This document shows, one piece after another, positions 1 to 13,500 of a stretch of 64,000 nucleotides of DNA. The position numbers were made by a program, and so were the translations under genes. The stretch comes from Chitinophaga varians (lineage in GTDB: Bacteria > Bacteroidota > Bacteroidia > Chitinophagales > Chitinophagaceae), in NCBI RefSeq assembly GCF_012641275.1, contig NZ_JABAIA010000003.1:1116001-1180000 (forward strand), read 5' to 3'. The first letter of the stretch is position 1. Every line of letters starts with the position of its first letter. Under the pieces are notes generated by a model. It ran no database searches, was not told the DNA's origin, and saw nothing but the letters and a program-made list of their open reading frames with translations.

Positions 1-3000
1 CTGTCGGTTGGCAACGCGCGGAAGATTCTGTCTGCCTTGATGGCGCATCATGATGCGCTGCGAATGGTGTTCCGCGAAGAAGAGGAAGGCATCTGCATGT
101 ATAACCAGGGGCTGGAAATGCAGGAATGGATAACGGAAGATGACTTCAGCAATGCTGCGGATGAAGCTGCGCTATTGTCTGCCCGCTGTAATGAAATACA
201 GGCAGGTATCGATCTTTCGGCCGGGCCGTTGCTCCGGGCCGGTTTGTTTCATGTGGCGGAAGGCAGCCGGCTGTTGATCGTGGTTCACCACCTGGTGGTG
301 GATGGTGTGAGCTGGCGTATCCTGCTCGAAGATATCGGCACACTGCATGGTCAGCTCTTGCGGGGAGAACCGCTGCTGTTGCCGGAGAAGACCGATGCAT
401 TCCTGTCGTGGCCGTCAAGGCTGTCGGACTATACTGCCGGCAAAGCCTATACGAAGGCATGCGCTTACTGGGCTTCTTTCGATGCACAGGCTTATCCTCC
501 GTTGAAACGCGACTTTCCGGAAGGGACAAACAGAGCAGATGAACAGGAAGTGGAAACGTTCGTATTGGCCCGCGAGCTGACCAGCCAGTTGCTGGGCGAT
601 GCCCACCGGCGCTTTGGCACACGCATCAATGATCTGCTGCTGGCGGGATTGCTGTTGGGCATCCGCCGTTGCTATCAGCAGCACGGCATATTGCTGGACC
701 TGGAAGGGCACGGACGGGAGGAAGTGCCTGGTGCGAACATTAGTCGTACCGTAGGCTGGTTCACCAGTATCTATCCGGTATTGCTGGCCAGCGATGCGGA
801 TAGCCTTTCCCGTATGATCAGGGAAGTAAAAGAGCTGCTCCGCCATATACCCAATAACGGTATCGACTATACGATATGGAGATACCAAAAAGGCAACACT
901 ATTCCGGGAGATGTACGTTCCCGCATCAGCTTTAACTACCTCGGTCAGTTCGATACCGATATTACCGGCAAGACGTTTAGTGTATCGGACGATACCAGAA
1001 GCCGCGAGACTTCCCTGTTGGAAGAAGGAGCATATGACTGGGAAATATCCGGAAGAGTAGTGGGGGGCCGGCTGACCATGCAACTGGTGTACAGCACTTG
1101 TCGCTATAACAGAGAAACTATCACGGCATTGATGGAATCGTACCGCAATGCGCTCGAAGAAATAACCAGCTATTGCTGCAGCGGCGCTAATGTGGAGCTG
1201 ACCCCGTCTGATCTCACCTTCAAAGATCTCACGCTTCCGCAGCTTGAATCGCTGCAACAGCAATACGAGTTGGAAGATATTTACCCGATGGCGCCTATGC
1301 AGGAAGGAATGCTGTTTCATGCGCTGATGGAGCCAGAGGCTGAACACTATTTTGATCAGCTGGTTTGCAGCATAACGGGGCCGCTGGATATCGCCCTGGT
1401 AGAAAAGGCTATGAACGCTATTATCCACCGCTATGCCATCCTGCGTACGGTGTTCCTGCAGAAAGGACAACAGCGCCCTCTGCAGGCAGTCCTGAAAGAA
1501 AGGAAGATGACCATCACCTTTACAGATGCCCGTAAAGAATGCCTGATAACACCAGCGGCCGGGCTGGTGGAACAGTACCGCTTGCGCGACCGGCAGAAAA
1601 AATTTAACCTCGAAGCAGATATGCTGATGCGCCTTTCCATTATCCGCATTGCAGATGAGGAGTACCGCTTGATATGGAGCTTCCATCATATCCTGATGGA
1701 TGGCTGGTGCATCGGTATCATTTTAAATGAATTCAGGAAGATATATGCAGCTTATGAAACCGGCAGAACTGTTGCCCTTCCTGCCGTGCGGGAATATTCC
1801 CGCTATATCGCCTGGCTGGAAAGCAGGGATAAGGCACTGGCGGCAGACTACTGGAAAAACTATCTCGCGTCTTATGATACGCTGACGAGCTTCAGAGATA
1901 AAACATCCCGGCAACAAATAACAATACCATATCAGCAACGTATCCGGCAACTGGTGCTCAGTGCAGAGCAGGTATGCGCATTGCAGCAAATTGCAGCAGA
2001 CCATCACATAACGGTCAATACGCTTTTGCAGGCCAGCTGGAGTATTTTACTTGCGAAGTACAATAATGTGCGGGATGTGGTATTTGGCTGCGTGGTATCT
2101 GGCCGTCCGGCAGAGATAGCCGGGGTGGAGGAAATGGTGGGCCTGTTTATCAATACCGTCCCTGTGCGGGTGAAATATGAGGAAACAGATACGGTCCTCG
2201 ACCTGCTGAAAGGTATACAGGCACGGGCACTGCAAAGCGAACCCCATCATTATCATCCGCTACCGGACATCCAGTCGCTCACTACAACAGGGCAGGAGCT
2301 GTTTGATCACATTATGGTCTTCGAGAATTACCCCGAAAGTGCAGGTATGGTAGATGCAACAGCGACGGAAAACGGTGCGGGCTACAGTATAACGGACGCA
2401 GAGATATTTGAGCAGGCAAATTACAGCCTTTCGGTGGTCATTATCCCCGCACGGGAGATGACCTTGAAGTTCTACTATGATGCTACCGTGTATACGGACG
2501 AGCAGATAGAGAAGCTGATGCTTCACCTGGGCCGTGTCGTCACGCAGGTGGTCACAACGGTGAAACAGCGCGTGGCAGACCTGGAGATTGTTTCGCCGCA
2601 GGAAAAACAGCAGCTGCTGTATGCATTTAACGACATGCGGCTTCCGTTTGAACACCAGGATACGGTTGTGGCTTTGTTTACAAAAAGGGCGGCCACAGAT
2701 CCCGACAGCACCGCCATTCGGTTTGAAGGCAGAAATATCAGCTACCGGCAGTTGCACAACAAAGCCTGCTGCATTGCCCGCCAGATCGACGAAAAGCTGG
2801 GTGGCAGGGGTAAAGCCGCAATAGGCTTGCTGTGCGCCATATCTCCCGAAATGGTAGCCGGTATGCTGGGCATCCTGCTGGCAGGCTGCACATACGTACC
2901 GTTATCTCCCGACGCTTCCCGCGAACGGAACACGTATATGCTGGGAGATTGCGGTGCTGCGCTACTGGTGGTTCAGGCAGCCCTGCAGCACGGCATGCCT

Positions 3001-4488
3001 GCCGGGGAGGCAACAGAAAGCCTTGTCATTACAGGGGAAGACGGCTGGGATGATAACATAGCCTATCAACCTGCCGCAATACTGCCAGAAGATATTATCT
3101 ACATCATCTATACCTCGGGAACAACAGGCAAGCCCAAAGGCGTAGCCGTGACGCAACGCGGAATATCGAATATGCTGTGCAATTATCAGCACATCTATCA
3201 AATATCCCCCGGGATGGTGTTTAGCCAGATCGCCAGCATCACTTTTGATGCGGCCGCTTTTGAAATATGGCCTGCTTTGACAAGCGGGGGCTGTCTTTGC
3301 GTGGCGCCGGAATACCTGCGTACAGACGCAGCCCTGATGCAGTCATGGCTGAAGGAAAACAGGGTGGAGATCACATTCCTGCCAACCGCACTGGCCGAAT
3401 ATCTGCTGCAAAATGAATGGCCAGGCGCGCCCCCCTCCCTGCGGGTGGTAAATGTGGCGGGCGACAGGTTGAAGTATCACCCGGCCGGCGAGCTGCCATT
3501 TGAGCTGTATAACCTCTATGGCCCTACGGAGGATGCTATATGGACCTCCTATGCGGCGCTGCGGCACGACAAAGCGAATACCGTATACAGCATAGGGCGG
3601 CCCATAGCGAATAAAAGAGTTTATATCCTGAATGCTGATCACCAGCTGCAACCTGTTGGCGTACCAGGAGAACTCTGTATCTCCGGCGCCGGGTTAGCCC
3701 GCGGATATGTAAACAGCGACGCGCTTACAAAAGAGCGTTTTGTGGCGGACCCGTTTTTCGATGGAGAAAGAATGTACAAAACGGGCGACATGGCCTGCTG
3801 GTTGCCCGACGGAAATATCTGCTTTATCGGAAGGAAAGACAACCAGGTGAAGATAAGAGGGTTCCGGATTGAACCCGGCGAGATAGAGAATACACTGGCC
3901 GCATATGCCCCTGTCCAGGATGTGGTGGTGGCGGTGCTGGAAAGAGGCGACCATAAATACCTTGCCGCGTACTACACCGCTGCAGAGGCGATAGCCGCCG
4001 ATGCACTGAAAGACTATTTGCTGGCGCGCCTTCCCGCCTACATGGTGCCGGCTTATTTTGTTCACTTACCCTCCATACCGCTCACTCCCAACGGCAAGGC
4101 CGACAGGAAACGATTGCCCGACCCAGGGATAATGGCGTCAGCACAGTATGAGGCGGCGTCTACACCTATCGGCACGAAGCTCGTGGAGATCTGGTCGGAA
4201 GTATTACACCTGGATAGAGACAAAATAGGCATCAATACCAACTTTTTTGATCTGGGTGGCCATTCCATCAGCTTAATGGCCCTGAATAGCCGCATTAACG
4301 ATGCTTTCGGTTGTAATCTCTCAGTAGCGGGCATGTTCCGGTTGCCCACCATCAGCAGCCAGGAACAATACCTTATGAATGGAGACGCGGATTTGTCTGC
4401 ACTGGAAAACCGCCTTGAGCAGGACCTTAACGAAGCCGGCGCTGTGCTGGACCTGTTGCAGGACGGGCCATCCGGCGCCAACGAATAA
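1..4488 (+). CDS. NRPS, 5'-truncated by window edge (E-C-A-T)
   Basis: This is the C-terminal part of a non-ribosomal peptide synthetase. The frame is open from base 1, so the true start lies upstream. Numbering from base 1, the order is an epimerization domain (HHLVVDGVSW near residue 96, EGHGREE, RTVGWFTS, NYLGQFD), a condensation domain (HHILMDGW near 562), an adenylation domain (YTSGTTGKPKG near 1035, NGKADRKRLP at the end) and a thiolation domain (DLGGHSI near 1418). A short acidic tail may be a docking segment. A C domain directly after E is normally of the D-donor/L-acceptor type. The specificity residues read by eye against GrsA are D-A-F-F-N-A-L-I-W, which I cannot assign. The next gene starts 45 bp downstream with a ketosynthase, so this aminoacyl chain probably feeds a PKS module. 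Confidence 0.93.
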   Translation: MSVGNARKILSALMAHHDALRMVFREEEEGICMYNQGLEMQEWITEDDFSNAADEAALLSARCNEIQAGIDLSAGPLLRAGLFHVAEGSRLLIVVHHLVVDGVSWRILLEDIGTLHGQLLRGEPLLLPEKTDAFLSWPSRLSDYTAGKAYTKACAYWASFDAQAYPPLKRDFPEGTNRADEQEVETFVLARELTSQLLGDAHRRFGTRINDLLLAGLLLGIRRCYQQHGILLDLEGHGREEVPGANISRTVGWFTSIYPVLLASDADSLSRMIREVKELLRHIPNNGIDYTIWRYQKGNTIPGDVRSRISFNYLGQFDTDITGKTFSVSDDTRSRETSLLEEGAYDWEISGRVVGGRLTMQLVYSTCRYNRETITALMESYRNALEEITSYCCSGANVELTPSDLTFKDLTLPQLESLQQQYELEDIYPMAPMQEGMLFHALMEPEAEHYFDQLVCSITGPLDIALVEKAMNAIIHRYAILRTVFLQKGQQRPLQAVLKERKMTITFTDARKECLITPAAGLVEQYRLRDRQKKFNLEADMLMRLSIIRIADEEYRLIWSFHHILMDGWCIGIILNEFRKIYAAYETGRTVALPAVREYSRYIAWLESRDKALAADYWKNYLASYDTLTSFRDKTSRQQITIPYQQRIRQLVLSAEQVCALQQIAADHHITVNTLLQASWSILLAKYNNVRDVVFGCVVSGRPAEIAGVEEMVGLFINTVPVRVKYEETDTVLDLLKGIQARALQSEPHHYHPLPDIQSLTTTGQELFDHIMVFENYPESAGMVDATATENGAGYSITDAEIFEQANYSLSVVIIPAREMTLKFYYDATVYTDEQIEKLMLHLGRVVTQVVTTVKQRVADLEIVSPQEKQQLLYAFNDMRLPFEHQDTVVALFTKRAATDPDSTAIRFEGRNISYRQLHNKACCIARQIDEKLGGRGKAAIGLLCAISPEMVAGMLGILLAGCTYVPLSPDASRERNTYMLGDCGAALLVVQAALQHGMPAGEATESLVITGEDGWDDNIAYQPAAILPEDIIYIIYTSGTTGKPKGVAVTQRGISNMLCNYQHIYQISPGMVFSQIASITFDAAAFEIWPALTSGGCLCVAPEYLRTDAALMQSWLKENRVEITFLPTALAEYLLQNEWPGAPPSLRVVNVAGDRLKYHPAGELPFELYNLYGPTEDAIWTSYAALRHDKANTVYSIGRPIANKRVYILNADHQLQPVGVPGELCISGAGLARGYVNSDALTKERFVADPFFDGERMYKTGDMACWLPDGNICFIGRKDNQVKIRGFRIEPGEIENTLAAYAPVQDVVVAVLERGDHKYLAAYYTAAEAIAADALKDYLLARLPAYMVPAYFVHLPSIPLTPNGKADRKRLPDPGIMASAQYEAASTPIGTKLVEIWSEVLHLDRDKIGINTNFFDLGGHSISLMALNSRINDAFGCNLSVAGMFRLPTISSQEQYLMNGDADLSALENRLEQDLNEAGAVLDLLQDGPSGANE

Positions 4489-4533
4489 TCTACTGCTATT
4501 AAAGTCAGAATAAACTATCTCAATTGCAAAAAG

Positions 4534-7500
4534 ATGAGTACATATACGGGATTAGAAATCGCGATCATCGGTATGGCCGGACGGTTTCCGGGCGCTGCTG
4601 ACGTCCATGCCTTCTGGAACAACCTGGCTGCCGGTGTAGAATCTGTCCGCTTTTTCACGGATGAAGAGTTGCGGGAAGACGGGGAAGACGAGCGTTTGAT
4701 CAACACCCCGGGCTATGTAAAGGCGAATGGGCTACTGGAAGACAAGGATTGCTTTGATGCTGCCTTTTTTAATTACCGGCCGGATGAAGCGGGGATCATG
4801 ACACCGCAGATGAGGGTATTTCATGAGTGCGTCTGGGCGGCGCTGGAGGATGCCGGTTGCAACCCGGATGAAACGCCCTATAAAATCGGGATGTTTGCCG
4901 GAGCTTCGCCGGATATCAACTGGGAGCTGTATGCACAGCTCATGAACAGGGACGGAAAAGTGGATGACTTCACGCTTTCCCTATTGTCCAACCCCAAATT
5001 CATTGCCACCAAATTATCTTATGACCTCAATCTGAAAGGTCCGTCGGTTTTTCTGGATACAGCCTGTTCAACATCGCTGGTGGCAGTGCATATGGCGTGT
5101 AAGAGTTTATTGCTGGGAGAATGCGGAATGGCGGTAGCCGGCGGAGTAACGGTCACCAACAGGCCGCGCAGGGGATACCTGTACCAGGAAGGTATGATTT
5201 ATTCGAAAGACGGGCATTGCCGCACGTTCGACGACGCTGCCAGTGGAACTGTTGCCGGCGAAGGCGCCGGCGTGGTGGTGCTGAAAACACTGAAGAATGC
5301 GCTGAAAGATGGAGATAATATCTGGGCTGTTATCAAAGGCAGCGGCATAAACAACGACGGGGCCGGCAAGGTAGGATATACGGCGCCATCTGTCAAAGGG
5401 CAGATAGAAGCTATCATGATGGCGCAGAAATGGGCGAAGACAGCGCCGGAGACCATCAGCTATATCGAGGCGCATGGTACCGCCACCAAACTGGGAGATC
5501 CCGTGGAGATGGAGGCGCTCAATGCCGTGTTTGGAAAAAGCGAGGCGAAATATTGTGCGGTCGGATCGGTAAAAACCAACATAGGACATCTGGACACGGC
5601 AGCGGGTATCGCAGGGCTGATCAAAGTTGTATTGTCGCTTCGGTACCGGCAGCTCCCGCCCAGCCTGCATTTTCAGACACCTAACCGGGAGATCGGTTTT
5701 ACAGGTACGCCTTTTTATGTAAATACCGCCCTCCGGGAATGGCGCAACGATCAGTACCCGTTGCGGGCCGGCGTCAGCTCCTTCGGTATTGGCGGCACCA
5801 ATGCACATCTCATACTCGAAGAAGCGCCGCAGGCGCCCGATGTGGCAGATGGCCGGAAAAGTCATCTGCTCATGCTGTCGGCGAAGACAAAGCCGGCGCT
5901 GGAAAGAGCTGCTGCTAACCTAAAAGCCTTTCTTGAACAAAACAGTGACGCCAGCCTTGCTGACCTGGCATATACGCTCCAGACAGGCAGAAAATCGTTC
6001 CGATACCGGAAATATGTGGTCAGCGAAACCTTCAGCGAAGCGATCGCTCAACTGGCGAAGGCGCCGGTGGAAGACAGCGAATCAGCCACCCGTACGCAGC
6101 ACTACCGGAAAGTTTTTATGTTCCCCGGGCAGGGATCGCAATATATCAACATGTGCAGGGAACTATATACCTCTGAACCGGTATTCCGGGAAGAGACAGA
6201 CAAAGCATTCGCCATCGTTGAAAAAATATCCGGCAGGCAACTGTACCCTGTTGTGTTTCCTGAAGACGGGGCAGATACTACTGCGATTGATGAAACAGCC
6301 TGCACGCAGCCCCTGTTGTTTATCGTGGAGTATGCGCTGGCCCGCCTGCTGATCACATGGGGGATTCTTCCCGACCTGATGATTGGCCACAGTGTGGGAG
6401 AATATGTGGCTGCCTGCATCAGTGGCGTGTTCTCGCTGGAAGATGCCCTGTGGCTGGTGGTGAAAAGAGGAGAACTGATGCAGAAGGCGCCAAGAGGAAA
6501 GATGCTCGCTGTCTCCATGGGGAGGAAAGCGCTCGAAAACCTGCTGCCCCATTATAAAAACATTTCGCTGGCGGCGGTAAACAGCAGTTCTCTCTGTGTG
6601 GTAGCAGGAACAGAGGCCGCCATCAGTGAGTTTGGCGCAGTATTGAATGCGGAAGGATATGCCAGCAGGCTACTGCGTACCTCCCATGCCTTTCATTCCT
6701 ACCTGATGGACAGCGTGCTGGATGAATTTCATCAGGTGGTGGCCCGGGTGCAGATGCATCCGCAGCAGATCCCTTTTATTTCAAACCTTACCGGCCTTCC
6801 GGCGGCCGACGCCATGATCTGTACGCCCGGGTACTGGGTAAATCATCTCAGGCACACGGTTTTGTTTGCAGACGGCATAGCAACAATTCTGCAACAGGAA
6901 CACACGGTGCTGATAGAGGCAGGGCCGGGGAAAACCCTGGGATCCTTTGTGCAGTCAGGTAAAGCGCAGAACGCTACACATAAAGTCTGCCAGCTTACCC
7001 GGCATCCCCGGGAAGATACGGGAGACCTGCACCGGTTGCTGGCTGGCATAGGACAGCTGTGGCAATGGGGAATTGTGCCCGACTGGCAACAATTTTATCA
7101 GGGACAGGTACGCCGTAAAATATCCCTGCCAACCTATTCATTTGAGAAAACCAAATTCCCGGTGTATGTGGACGCTTCCCGCATGCTGTCGGAGATGACG
7201 GCTGACAGGGCTCTGCAGAAGGATGCTGATATGTCCCGTTGGTTCTATACACCTTCCTGGACGATTGCTCCGCCCGTACAGTGCCCGCGGCCCGTGAAGG
7301 AGACCGGCTACACGTTGCTGCTGGCAGATGAGTGCGGTGTGGGGGAAGCGCTGGCTTCCGGCTACAAAGCAGCTGGAGAAAAGATCATCTGCGTAACTGC
7401 CGGCGACGCTTTTTATCAGCATACAGACGATGCCTATACCATCGATCCTTCGTGCAGGGCACATTTCGATCAGTTACTGACCGCTCTGGCTAAAAGTCAT

Positions 7501-10500
7501 CGGTTGCCTCACTGCATCGTTTATTGCTGGGGAATACAGGAACCTGTTTCACAGACTGTTTCGGCAGCCGTGTTGAGCCGGTGCTGTTATGGCCTGCTGG
7601 AGCTGGCCAAAAGCTGCCAGGCATATGGAGAACGTGCCCCGCAGTTTGTGGTGATTACCCATAAAATGTATTATATCCTTGACGCTGCCGGACCTGCCGG
7701 TCTTCAGGTGCTGGCGCCGGCCCTGCTGAAAGTATTGTCGCAGGAAACGCCTGGGATGCGCGCCAGTCACATTGATATAGACCTGGAAGATTTGCTGCGG
7801 GCCGATTTCGCCACGTTCCTCCAACGGGAAATACAAACTGCGGAACGGGGCGCGGTAACCTGCTTTCGCCACGGGAAGCGGTGGCGGCAAACATTTGAGC
7901 GGATAACCCCTCCCCATGCCCATGCATTCCGGCAGGAAGGAGTATACCTTATTACCGGCGGACTGGGGAACCTGGGTTTTGTGATCGCGGATTATCTTCT
8001 CCGTACACACAACGCCAGGGTAATGTTACTTGGCCGCACCGGGTTGCTGACAGCAACATCAGACAACCTCTGTCCGGCACAGGTGGAAAAGCTGCAAAGG
8101 CTTCGCAGGCTGGAAAAACATACAGCCGGTAAGGTGGCATACCTGTCCTGCAACGTGGCAGACCCCGCCCGGCTGGCTGCAGCGGTAAAGGAATGCGAAG
8201 CACGTTTCGGCGCGCTGCATGGCGTTATTCATGCGGCAGGCATCACCGGCGGCAGCTCCGTTAGCCCCGCATCGGAACTAACCGCAGCGGATTTTGACGC
8301 GCAGTTCGAACCAAAGATAAAGGGCGTGCAGGCACTGAAAGAAGTGCTGGAAGGAAAGCAGGTAGATTTTTGCCTCATCATCTCGTCGCTGTCGGCTGTA
8401 CTCGGAGGTATAGGCTTTGGCGCTTATGCGCCGGCCAATGCCTTCATGGACCACTTCATCAGCAGCCACAAAGCACAGGAGAAACTGGAGAACTGGATAA
8501 ACGTCAGCCTGGACGGCCTTGAGCTGGAAAGCGCCACGGCAGACCTGATCGGTAAAGAGGAGGTGATGGCAGTGCTGGAACGTATACCCGCCATGAAGGA
8601 ACTGCCGGGCGTACTGGTGTCCGCATCGGACCTGTATGCAAGGCTGGACCGGTGGATTTACGGCAACAGGCCGGAAAATCAACAGCCGGCTTTGCAGCCG
8701 GTGCTGCCGGCATATGAGGCGTCATTGCCCGTAACAGCAGCGGCGCCAGGTGTGGCAACGCAGGCGCTGACCGCATTATGGCAACAGTTCTTTGACCGCG
8801 AGATTACCGCTGAAGACGACTTCTTCGAAATCGGCGGAGACTCGCTGAAGGCCCTGACGATGATCGGCAGACTACGTAGCGCTTTTCATGTTGAAATATC
8901 GGTGCGCGACTTCTTCCATCATTCAACCGTCGAAAAAATGGCTGCGTTGATTGCCGCCACCGCCGCCGTTCACAACGATGAAGCGTCTACATATGCCCCG
9001 GTTGCGCCATCTCCGCGGAAAGACTGGTATCCGCTGAGCGCAGTACAGCAAAGACAGCATTTCCTGTATGAATTCGACCGGTCGTCGCTCGCCTACAACC
9101 TTTCTCAGATGATCCGGATAAAAGGACCGGTCGACAAAGAGAAGTTTAACCGTGTCATAAACAGGATCGTGGCACGGCACGAGATATTAAGGACCTATGT
9201 CGGGTTTGAAGAGGGCACGGCGGTACAGAAGATAACAGATGCCGTACATATCCCGCTGGACCACATAATGGCAACAGAAGATGAACTTCCGGAGGTAATA
9301 AAAGGGTTTGTCCGGCCATTTGATCTGCACAGTGGTCCGCTGCTTCGTATAGCTCTGGTGGAGATAAGCACAGACGAATTTCTCCTGATGATTGATATGC
9401 ATCACTTTATCTCGGATGGCGTATCATTCAATATATTCCTGAAAGAATTTATGGCGCTCTACAACGGGCAGGAGCTCGCCGAAGTAAAACTGCAATACAG
9501 GGATTATGCAGTGTGGCAGCGTACCGAAGCCCGGAGGCAGTTGTTGGAACAGCATCGCCATTGGTGGCTGGAGGAATTCGCGGAGGAGGCGGCTGCACTG
9601 GACCTCCCATTAGACTACAGTAGACCTTTGGTACGAAATTACAAAGGCGCCACCATAGAGTTTGATCTCGGTGAACAGGAAACACAACAGCTCCGGGAGA
9701 TAGCAGAAGCGGAAGGCGCAACATTATTCATGGTGTTGCTGGCGGTATACAGCGTGCTGCTGGGAAAATTGTCCGGCCAGGAAGATGTTGTGATCGGTAC
9801 CCCTACCTCAGGACGCGATCATGCCGATCTGGAAAGCATCATGGGAATGTTTGTCAACACAGTGGCGATACGCACCTTCCCACGTGGAGAAATGTCCTTC
9901 CGTACTTTACTGCGCGAGGTACGTTCAAAGGCACTGAATGTATTCGACAGGCAGGCATATCCCTACGAATCGCTGATCGACGAGCTTAAGCTGGCGCGCG
10001 ATACCAGCCGTAACCCGTTGTTTGATGTGTGGTTTGTGTATCAAAACTTTAACGATACGCTGCTGGAGCTACCTGACCTGCGCCTGTCACCGTATCCTGC
10101 GGGAAGCGCTATCTCCCAGTTTGACCTGTCGCTGACTGCCGGAGAACTGAACGGACGGCTGCATTTGAATTTTGAATACTCTACAGAGCTTTTCAGCCGC
10201 AATACCATCGAACGTTTTATCACTTATCTGCGTAGGATCGTAAACGCTGTCTGTGCCAACGCAGATGACAGGATTGCCTCCATCGCTCTGGTGCAGGGAG
10301 CGGAAAGAGAGCTGTTGCTGAACACCTTTAACGACACGGTTAAGCACATAGAAAGGGAGAAAACTTTTTTTGCCCTTTTCATGGAGCAGATGTTGCGCAC
10401 GCCGGAGCATATTGCGGTAGAACATCGCCATCTTTCGTTAAACTACCACGAGCTGTATGGCCGTGCAGCCAGGCTGGGTCAATATCTTGCGGCAAAAGGC

Positions 10501-13500
10501 ATAAAGGCAGGGAGCAGGGTGGCGTTGTACATGCCAAGAGGTATTGATATGCTGACGGCCATCCTGGGTACTTTCCGCGCCGGTGCGGCGTATGTGCCGG
10601 TGGAAACAGACTATCCGTCACAACGCGTACTGGAAATCATTACAGACAGTAATGCTGAGGTCGTGCTTGTGAACAGGCAGTCGCTTTCGTTGGCTGATGA
10701 CCCGGGGCTATCAGCAGAAATCTGTAATGTAGAGGATGTTGTTCAGACCGACCAGGGAACGGCTATACCAGAACCTGCAAAAGCCGACGATATTGCCTAT
10801 ATCATCTTTACCTCCGGCACTACCGGCCGCCCTAAAGGCGTAATGGTGCACCAGCTGGGGATGCTTAACCATATCTATGCGATGATAGAGGCACTGCAGC
10901 TGGGCGAAGGCGATGTTATTGCACAAATGGCTTCCTGCAGTTTTGATATATCTGTCTGGCAGTTTTTATGCGCGCTGCTGACAGGCGGCAGGACCTGCAT
11001 TATAGACAAGGATATCGTGCAGGACCCGGCCAGGTTGCTGAAGGAAATCCGGGAAAAACAAGTCACCATCGCGGAGATGGTACCTTCGTTGCTCGGCTCG
11101 TTGCTGGACGAAGCGTTGCTGTCAGGCGCGCCGCAGCGGCTACCGCTACGATGGGTGATACCTACCGCCGAACTGATCACACCGGCGCTAGCCGCCAGAT
11201 GGTACGGCGCCTATCCGGATGTTAGGCTTATTAATGCTTACGGCCCCGCAGAAGCGTCGGATGATGTGACGCTATACCTTATCCGGCCGGATGATGACAG
11301 GCCTGTCATCCCCATCGGTAAGCCCGTTGGGAATATAAGGATATACATTCTGGATAGATACCGTAACCTTTGCCCGGTGGGAGTTGTCGGAGAAATTTGT
11401 ATTGCCGGCGTGGGGGTGGGCAAGGGATACTGGCAGGACAACGAGAAGACCGCCCGCGCATTTATACCGAATCCTTTTATTACGGACGCCAACCCCTGGT
11501 CAGCAGACTACAGCGTGCTGTATTGCACCGGTGACATGGGATATTACCTGCCCGATGGAAATATTGTGTTCAACGGGCGCCGCGACCACCAGGTAAAAAT
11601 CCGTGGTCATCGTATTGAGTTGAGCGAAGTGGAAAATCATCTCCTGCAACATGGTCAGCTGAAAGAAGTGGCGGTGCTGGACCGCGAGAAAAACGGCAGC
11701 CGGTTCCTGGCGGCCTATTATGTGGCCGGTCAGGCGTTATCAGCAGACGACCTTCGGACTTACCTCATGAGCCGCCTTCCAGAGTATATGGTGCCCTCAT
11801 TTTTTGTCTGGATGGAGAAGATGCCGCGTACTGTGAATGGCAAATTGGACAGGAAAGCACTTCCGGCGCCGGAGGCAAGCCGGACAGAAATGCAGGAGAT
11901 GCCCGTCACTTCCAGCGAACAGCTACTGGCAGACATCTGGTGCAAAGTACTGGAAATACAGACAGTTGGTGTAACGGACAACTTTTTCGCCATCGGCGGA
12001 GATTCCATCAAATCAACGCAGATTGTTTCCCGTCTGAGGTCAGCCGGTTATGAGATCTCTGTGAAAGATATTTTTATCTGCCAGAATATCCGCGAACTGG
12101 CAAACCGGGTACGGCCGGTTGTCAGCGTCAGTGATCAGTCGCCTGTAACAGGTACGGCTATACTCACACCGGTACAGCGGCTTTTCTTTGAAGGGCCTGT
12201 CACCCGGAAACATCACTATAACCAGTCAGTATTGCTCAATTTTCCCGCAGGAATATCTGTCGATGTTGTCAAAAAGATCTTTATCCGCATACAGGAACAC
12301 CATGATGCGCTCCGGATGGTGTTGAGGCACAACGGCGACGGTGACATAATGATGGAGAACCGGGGCGTTGATATGGAGCTCTGGTGCAGGGAGTATGACT
12401 TCCGGGGTACGCCGGACCCGGCGGCAGCACTCCTGGCTGCCTGCAATAGCGTACAGGCAGGGATCGATCTGCAATCCGGCCCGTTGATGCGGCTTGCCCT
12501 GTCACATATGCCCGATGGCAGCCGATTACTGATCGTCATCCATCACCTGGTGGTGGATGGTATTTCGTGGCGTATCCTGCTGGAAGATATAGCTTCGCTG
12601 TATGACAGGCTGCAGAAAAATGAAGTGCCCGGGCTGCCTCCCAAAACGGATGCCTTTTTAAACTGGCCATCACGCCTGTCGGAATATATACGTACGGAAT
12701 CTTATCAAAAAGCGAAGTGTTACTGGGCATTACCAGCGCCGGGTAAAACAGTGCCCATCAGGCGCGACCATAATACCGAACAGGGAACGCTGGCGCATGC
12801 GGCTATAGAAACCATACGGCTGGATCATGCTACTACAGCGGCATTGATAACAACGGCGCATCATCGTTTTGGTACCCGCATCAATGACCTGCTGCTGACT
12901 GCGTTGCTGCTGGCGGTACGCAGGCAATATGGAAATAATATCCTGCGACTGGACCTGGAAGGTCACGGGCGCGAAGAGCTCGTGCCTGGAACAGACATCA
13001 GCCGAACAGTAGGATGGTTTACCAGTATTTTCCCCGTGACACTGGAAGTTGCGGGAGAAGACCTGGGCACAACAATTAAGGCTGTCAAGGAAACACTGCG
13101 GGCCATACCCAATAACGGCATCGATTATGGCATATGGAGGTTTATGGACCCCGAAGCACATGTGCCGCCGGAACATGAGACGCGCCCGCAGATCATTTTC
13201 AATTATCTCGGTCAGTTCGATGAAGACAACGGTGGCCCACTGTATGCGATGGCACCCGAAAGCAGCGGTGACGAGCAGCACGGGGAAGAAATACTTGAAT
13301 ATGAACTGGAAATATCGGGGCATATCGCCAATGGAACGCTTGAGCTGAACCTGCGTTTCAGCCGGGAACAATATTACCCCGAAACCATCCGCTCCCTGAT
13401 GCATGCCTGCAAAGACTATCTCGAACAGATTACCGCCTGTTGCTGCGCGGAAAATATCAGGGAGCTTACGCCTTCCGATCTTACTTATAAAGCGCTGACG

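Noticed and set aside
415..1689. 424-codon open frame antisense to the first NRPS
   Set aside because: It lies wholly inside a clear NRPS reading and has no domain character; long antisense frames are common in these biased megasynthase genes.
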